Shown piece by piece: positions 6,132-9,306 of a stretch of DNA of 9,306 nt. The notes under the pieces were generated by a model. It saw nothing but the letters and a program-made list of their open reading frames with translations, was not told the DNA's origin and did not search any database. The stretch is taken from NCBI GenBank assembly GCA_016780695.1, contig JADHLK010000052.1:1-9306 (forward strand), in the 5' to 3' direction. Each line of letters opens with the position of its first letter. Position 1 is the first letter of the stretch. This DNA is from Alphaproteobacteria bacterium. Lineage in GTDB: Bacteria > Pseudomonadota > Alphaproteobacteria > Puniceispirillales > Puniceispirillaceae. The translations under genes and the position numbers were made by a program.

Positions 6132-6141
6132 GATTTTTATT

Positions 6142-6150
6142 TGCTATAGT
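6142..6150 (+). promoter_or_regulatory. Extended -10 promoter of the S24-fold repressor gene
   Basis: TGCTATAGT matches the extended -10 pattern TGnTATAAT at all but one defined base. A 17-bp spacer places the -35 within the palindrome (around 6122-6127), where the hexamer is poor, as is usual for extended -10 promoters. This would let the repressor regulate itself. The leader to ATG 6231 would be about 75 nt. Confidence 0.45.
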
Positions 6151-6230
6151 CCGAAAGGGCTAATCAGTTGTGTAATTGCGGGTTAGTCGAAAGCCGGGTG
6201 AAGTTTATTTTTTGCAGGATAGAAAAACCA

Positions 6231-6890
6231 ATGGCATCTGACAGGGCAAAGCCAGACCGGCCAAGAGAGGCCCTTTTGCGCGCGCTGAACCGGCATGAGG
6301 GCAATCTCAATTTGAAGCAGCTTTCCCGCGCGCTGGGTCGCAATGATGCCTATTTGCACCAATATCTTACCCGTGGCTCGCCGCGCCAACTGCCCGAGAC
6401 GGTGCGCGCCCATCTTGCGTTGCTGCTGGGTATAGATCAGCGCGAGCTGTGCAGCGCGCAGCAATTACACCTCTATGATCAGCGTAAAAGCAATGATTTC
6501 ATCCTGATTCCGGTCCTGCAGCCGGATGGTAGCCTGCCGGAAAAGCCTGTCCTCTGGCCGTTCAGCCCGGTCATGCTGGCCCGCCTCACTGCCCCGCCCT
6601 ATGATCGCCTGGCCTGTATCCGGGTTGAGAGCAATGCGATGGCTCCGCAGCTGAATGAGGGGGATATTGTCCTGCTGGACCGCGAAGATACCGATCTTGG
6701 CAAGCCCGGCCTGTTTTTCATGGATGATACGATCACCCGCGGGCCGAAAAGGCTGGAATTGGCCGGTGACAGCTCGCCGCCCATGGTGCGGATTCTCTCT
6801 GGCAATTCGCTTTATGCCAATTATCGCCGACCCTTGTCAGAGATTCGCCTGCTGGGGCGTATTTTATGGTATGCACGCCAGATAGAATAG
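6231..6890 (+). CDS. LexA/CI-like repressor with S24 fold lacking the catalytic serine
   Basis: Transcriptional regulator of 219 residues. The N-terminal HTH covers residues 26-55 (NLKQLSRALGRNDAYLHQYL then TRGSPRQLP), the form often seen in alphaproteobacterial S24 repressors. The C-terminal S24 fold is at 125-219: RVESNAMAPQLNEGDIVLLD (131-150) aligns with the usual VxGDSMxPTLxxGDxVLVD. The S24 nucleophile position is Ala136 (codon GCG), with Ser134-Asn135 in place of Gly-Asp. The general-base Lys is kept at 173 (GPKRLEL); the 37-residue spacing is that of LexA and UmuD. No Ala-Gly cleavage site is seen in the linker (90-125). It should dimerise and bind DNA but not cleave itself. ATG 6231 is chosen over TTG 6168, with AGGAT 10 nt upstream. 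It is divergent from the lysis cassette, and the rlmD gene follows after 65 nt. Confidence 0.88.
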   Translation: MASDRAKPDRPREALLRALNRHEGNLNLKQLSRALGRNDAYLHQYLTRGSPRQLPETVRAHLALLLGIDQRELCSAQQLHLYDQRKSNDFILIPVLQPDGSLPEKPVLWPFSPVMLARLTAPPYDRLACIRVESNAMAPQLNEGDIVLLDREDTDLGKPGLFFMDDTITRGPKRLELAGDSSPPMVRILSGNSLYANYRRPLSEIRLLGRILWYARQIE

Positions 6891-6955
6891 CCTAACAGGA
6901 CAGCAAGATCAGTTTTGCGAGTTGGGTAAATGGCAATTTTTAGGGAAATGGCCAG

Positions 6956-8395
6956 ATGAGAGATGCTGATTTGCCAGCCGGTCGGCGCGGGCGCGCAAAA
7001 AACCGCCGCAAGACCGGTAAATTGCCGCGTAACCAGCCGGATAGCGAGCTGATCATAGAAAGGCTGGGCGGACGGGGTGACGGGATCGGCCGGGCGGCGG
7101 TAAAAATCGGGCCGCTTGCGACCGAGGAAACCCTTATCGTGCCGGCGGCCCTGCCCGGCGAGCGGGTGCGGGTGCGTGCGCTGCAACGCGGGCCCAGCGG
7201 CATCCGGGCGGAATTGCTGGAATTGCTGGACAGCTCGCCCGACCGGATTGAGCCGGACTGCCCGAATTTTCCAGATTGTGGCGGCTGCCAGCTGCGCCAT
7301 ATGACAGAAACTGCCTATCAAGATTGGAAAATAAGCCAGTTAAACGGACTGCTGGCCAAGGCCGGGCTGCAACCCGGGCAAAGCCGCCCGCCCTTTTTTG
7401 CCGGCCCGCACAGCAGGCGGCGCGTGCGGCTGGCTGCCAAACAGCTGGCCAGCGGTCTGATACTGGGTTTTCAGCAACGCTTTTCCAACCACATTATAGA
7501 GCCGATTTCCTGCCGCATCCTGCATCCGCAGCTGGCCCGGCTGCTGGCCCCGCTGGCTGACATGGCCGCGGCGGTGCTGGAAACCGGCAAGCAGGCTGAA
7601 ATTCAAGTCAATCTGTTGCGCGAGGGGGCAGATGTGTTGTTGGTGATGGATGCAGGCATATCGGCAAAACAGCTGGCCGCTTTGCCGGAAATGGCCGCAG
7701 CAGGCGAGCTGGCCCGCCTGTCTATCACCCATCCAGACAGCAGCGGCCGAGACTCCCTCCCCACCACCTTATATGCCCCGCAGCCGCCAACCTTGAGCTG
7801 GGCTGGCGCGGCGGGCAGCTCCCTAACTATCACCCCGCCAGCCGGAGCCTTTTTGCAAGCCAGCATTGAGGCCGAACAGATTATGCAAAAAGAGATTGCT
7901 GACTGGCTGGACGGGGCCGGGCGTGTGGCAGATTTATTCAGCGGATGCGGCGCGCTCAGCCTGCCCTTGCTGGCGAGCGGGCGTAGTATTCTGGCGGTAG
8001 ATTTGCCGGGGGCTGCATTAGAGGCATTACAGCAGGCGGGCAATCAGGCGGGGCTGGGAACGCAGCTGCAAACACAGGCCCGCGATCTGGAGGCGGCCCC
8101 GCTGCAGGCCGAAGAGCTGGCTGGCTTTCAGGCGGTGATTATGGACCCGCCGCGCAGCGGAGCCAGCAAGCAAGCCGCTGAGCTGGCCCGGTCCGCAGTG
8201 CCTAAAATCATGATGGTCTCATGCAATCCGCACAGCTTTGTGCGCGATGCCGGGCTGCTGGCAGCGGCAGGCTATGTCTTTGACTGGGTCAAACTGATTG
8301 ATCAATTTGACCGTGCCAGCCATAGTGAGGTGCTGGCTGGCTTCAGCTGGCCTGAACAGGCGGCAGGCGGCAGGAAAAGCGGAATTTTGATTTGA
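6956..8395 (+). CDS. rlmD: RlmD/RumA-family 23S rRNA (uracil-C5)-methyltransferase
   Basis: SAM-dependent RNA m5U methyltransferase of the TrmA/RumA group, 479 residues. A basic N-terminus (RRGRAKNRRKTGK) and a TRAM-like domain (about 31-95) come first. Next are the [4Fe-4S] ligands: Cys102-x5-Cys108-x2-Cys111 (CPNFPDCGGC) and Cys186 (EPISC). The Rossmann-fold part has FLQAS with Gln301, DLFSGCGALSLPL (326-338), DPPRSG (397-402), nucleophile Cys423 in MMVSCNPHSF and general-base Glu458 in SHSEVLAGF, so it looks fully active. The [4Fe-4S] domain fits RlmD/RlmC, but which rRNA uracil is modified (U1939, U747 or both) cannot be decided here. ATG 6956 has AGGGA about 10 nt upstream. No terminator was seen after the repressor gene, so read-through is possible. 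The stop overlaps the next start by one base. Confidence 0.93.
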   Translation: MRDADLPAGRRGRAKNRRKTGKLPRNQPDSELIIERLGGRGDGIGRAAVKIGPLATEETLIVPAALPGERVRVRALQRGPSGIRAELLELLDSSPDRIEPDCPNFPDCGGCQLRHMTETAYQDWKISQLNGLLAKAGLQPGQSRPPFFAGPHSRRRVRLAAKQLASGLILGFQQRFSNHIIEPISCRILHPQLARLLAPLADMAAAVLETGKQAEIQVNLLREGADVLLVMDAGISAKQLAALPEMAAAGELARLSITHPDSSGRDSLPTTLYAPQPPTLSWAGAAGSSLTITPPAGAFLQASIEAEQIMQKEIADWLDGAGRVADLFSGCGALSLPLLASGRSILAVDLPGAALEALQQAGNQAGLGTQLQTQARDLEAAPLQAEELAGFQAVIMDPPRSGASKQAAELARSAVPKIMMVSCNPHSFVRDAGLLAAAGYVFDWVKLIDQFDRASHSEVLAGFSWPEQAAGGRKSGILI

Positions 8396-8604
8396 TGGAA
8401 AAACATTCTGTCACCATCGATGGCCATGCGACTTCGGTCTCTCTGGAGGCTGAATTCTGGGCTGAACTGAAAAGGCTGGCGGCTAGCGAGGGGCTGGCTC
8501 TGGCGGCGCTCATCAGCCAGATTGACACAAATCGCAACAGCGGTCTGTCCGGGGCCTTGCGGGTATTTGTGCTGGAACGGCTGAAACAGGAAGCAGGCAG
8601 ATGA
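8395..8604 (+). CDS. Ribbon-helix-helix domain protein, 69 aa
   Basis: Small protein of the RHH_4 type found widely in Alphaproteobacteria: MEKHSVTIDGHATSVSLEAE (1-20), FWAELKRLAASEGLALAALI (21-40), SQIDT and LSGALRVFVLERLK (51-64). The basic/hydrophobic strand followed by two helices is a DNA-binding dimer fold, so a regulatory role is likely, but no target is known. I chose ATG 8395, whose A is also the last base of the rlmD stop (TGATG). The TTG directly before it is in frame but lies inside rlmD. Its own stop overlaps the amidotransferase start (ATGA). Coupling on both sides suggests all three proteins are made together. Confidence 0.88.
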   Translation: MEKHSVTIDGHATSVSLEAEFWAELKRLAASEGLALAALISQIDTNRNSGLSGALRVFVLERLKQEAGR

Positions 8605-9306
8605 GCGCAAAAGCCCGTATCGCGATTTTGCAAACCGGCCGCAATAACCCGCATCTGCGCCCGGACCAGCCAGACTATCCGGCCCTGTTCCGTGACCTGC
8701 TGGGCAAGGCTGACAAGAACGCTAGGCTGGATATGATCTCGGTGCCGGTTCTGGAAAATATTTTCCCCGCTAACCCGGCAGATTTTGACGGCTATCTTCT
8801 CACCGGCTCAGCCGCTGCGGTCTATGAGGATCATAACTGGCTGCCACGGTTGGGCGATTTTGTCCGGCAAGCCTATGCGTTGGGCAAGCCGCTGGTTGGT
8901 GTCTGTTTCGGACATCAGTTTCTGGCCAAGGCGCTGGGTGGGGCAGCAGAAAAATCAGCAAAGGGCTGGGGTTATGGTATTCGCCAGACGCCGCTTCTGG
9001 CCCCGCCTGACAGCCTGCCGCCAGAGCTGCGCGCCGCCGGCCTGTCTGACCTCAGCCTGATTTACAGCCATCAGGATCAAGTGGCCAGCCTGCCACCCGG
9101 TGCCAGGCTAATCTCCGGCGATGCCTTCTGCCCCTATGCCGCCTTTACCATGGGGGATCAGCTGCTGTCCATTCAAGGGCACCCGGAATTCACCCCCGCA
9201 TATGCTGATAATCTCTATGAGGTGATGTCAGACCGGTTTGGCCGGGAGCTGTCCCAACAGGCCCGCGCCTCGCTCAGCGCCCGCAATGATGGCCAGCTGA
9301 TGGCCA
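8601..9306 (+). CDS. Class I glutamine amidotransferase (3' end cut by window edge)
   Basis: Glutamine amidotransferase domain protein (GATase1, GuaA-like subgroup); 235 residues are visible. The catalytic triad is complete: Cys102 in VGVCFGHQFLAKALGG, and His194 and Glu196 in IQGHPEFTPAY. Other conserved parts are DGYLLTGSAAAVYED (63-77) and YSHQDQVASLPPGA (155-168), the latter typical of stand-alone GATases of the GMP-synthase-like group. The acceptor substrate is unknown; related enzymes act in gamma-glutamyl hydrolysis or amide transfer. The start ATG 8601 overlaps the RHH stop by 4 nt, with AGGCAG immediately before it. The rest of the family's usual length (about 230-250) suggests only a few residues are missing beyond the edge. 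Confidence 0.93.
   Translation, partial: MSAKARIAILQTGRNNPHLRPDQPDYPALFRDLLGKADKNARLDMISVPVLENIFPANPADFDGYLLTGSAAAVYEDHNWLPRLGDFVRQAYALGKPLVGVCFGHQFLAKALGGAAEKSAKGWGYGIRQTPLLAPPDSLPPELRAAGLSDLSLIYSHQDQVASLPPGARLISGDAFCPYAAFTMGDQLLSIQGHPEFTPAYADNLYEVMSDRFGRELSQQARASLSARNDGQLMA

Noticed and set aside
6074..6230. LexA SOS box (GTTC-N7-GTTC) or CtrA site (TTAA-N7-TTAA) in the lysis control region
   Set aside because: Neither half-site pair is present; there is no GTTC or GAAC in this stretch.
4240..6955. Attachment-site repeats or integrase flanking the lysis module
   Set aside because: No direct repeats, tRNA fragment or recombinase gene were seen at either border.
8753..8766. Perfect palindrome GGAAAATATTTTCC
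   Set aside because: It lies inside the amidotransferase coding sequence and encodes ordinary residues (LENIF). Its core differs from the 6114-6131 operator candidate, so it is probably chance.

Overview
The gene content, gene order and protein style suggest an alphaproteobacterial chromosome. The support is a separate GlyQ alpha subunit, the small S49 peptidase, the DUF2007 protein, the short ribbon-helix-helix protein and the moderately high GC content. No rRNA, tRNA, insertion sequence, integrase or CRISPR array is visible. I cannot name the genus from sequence alone.

The left part (about 1-3064) is a tightly packed leftward operon. In transcription order it holds a DUF2007 protein, a TrmN6-like methyltransferase, a short-form SppA/S49 peptidase, a 73-residue membrane-anchored zinc-ribbon protein and glyQ, which runs off the left edge. 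The operon has a good sigma70-type promoter at 3070-3098. It is placed so that transcription should begin at or next to the first ATG, which predicts a leaderless first gene. Divergent from it is a long-chain polyprenyl diphosphate synthase (3217-4239), an enzyme of quinone side-chain synthesis.

The middle part (about 4265-6890) looks phage- or gene-transfer-agent-derived and is the most interesting region. A leftward cassette encodes a helix-turn-helix protein interrupted by an in-frame amber codon, a 57-residue coiled-coil/single-TM protein, a 3TM-type holin and a T4-type (GH24) lysozyme with an intact catalytic triad. Facing it is a LexA/CI-like repressor of the S24 fold. The repressor's nucleophilic serine is replaced by alanine, while the lysine is kept at exactly the LexA spacing. 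A perfect 18-bp palindrome lies between the divergent genes. No capsid, terminase, tail or integrase gene is present. This is therefore a stand-alone lysis module under a repressor that appears unable to cleave itself: a decaying prophage remnant, or a domesticated lysis unit such as the unlinked lysis genes of gene transfer agents.

The right part (6956-9306) is a rightward translationally coupled trio. It holds an RlmD/RumA-family [4Fe-4S] rRNA uracil methyltransferase, a ribbon-helix-helix protein (1-nt overlap) and a class I glutamine amidotransferase (4-nt overlap) that is cut by the right edge.
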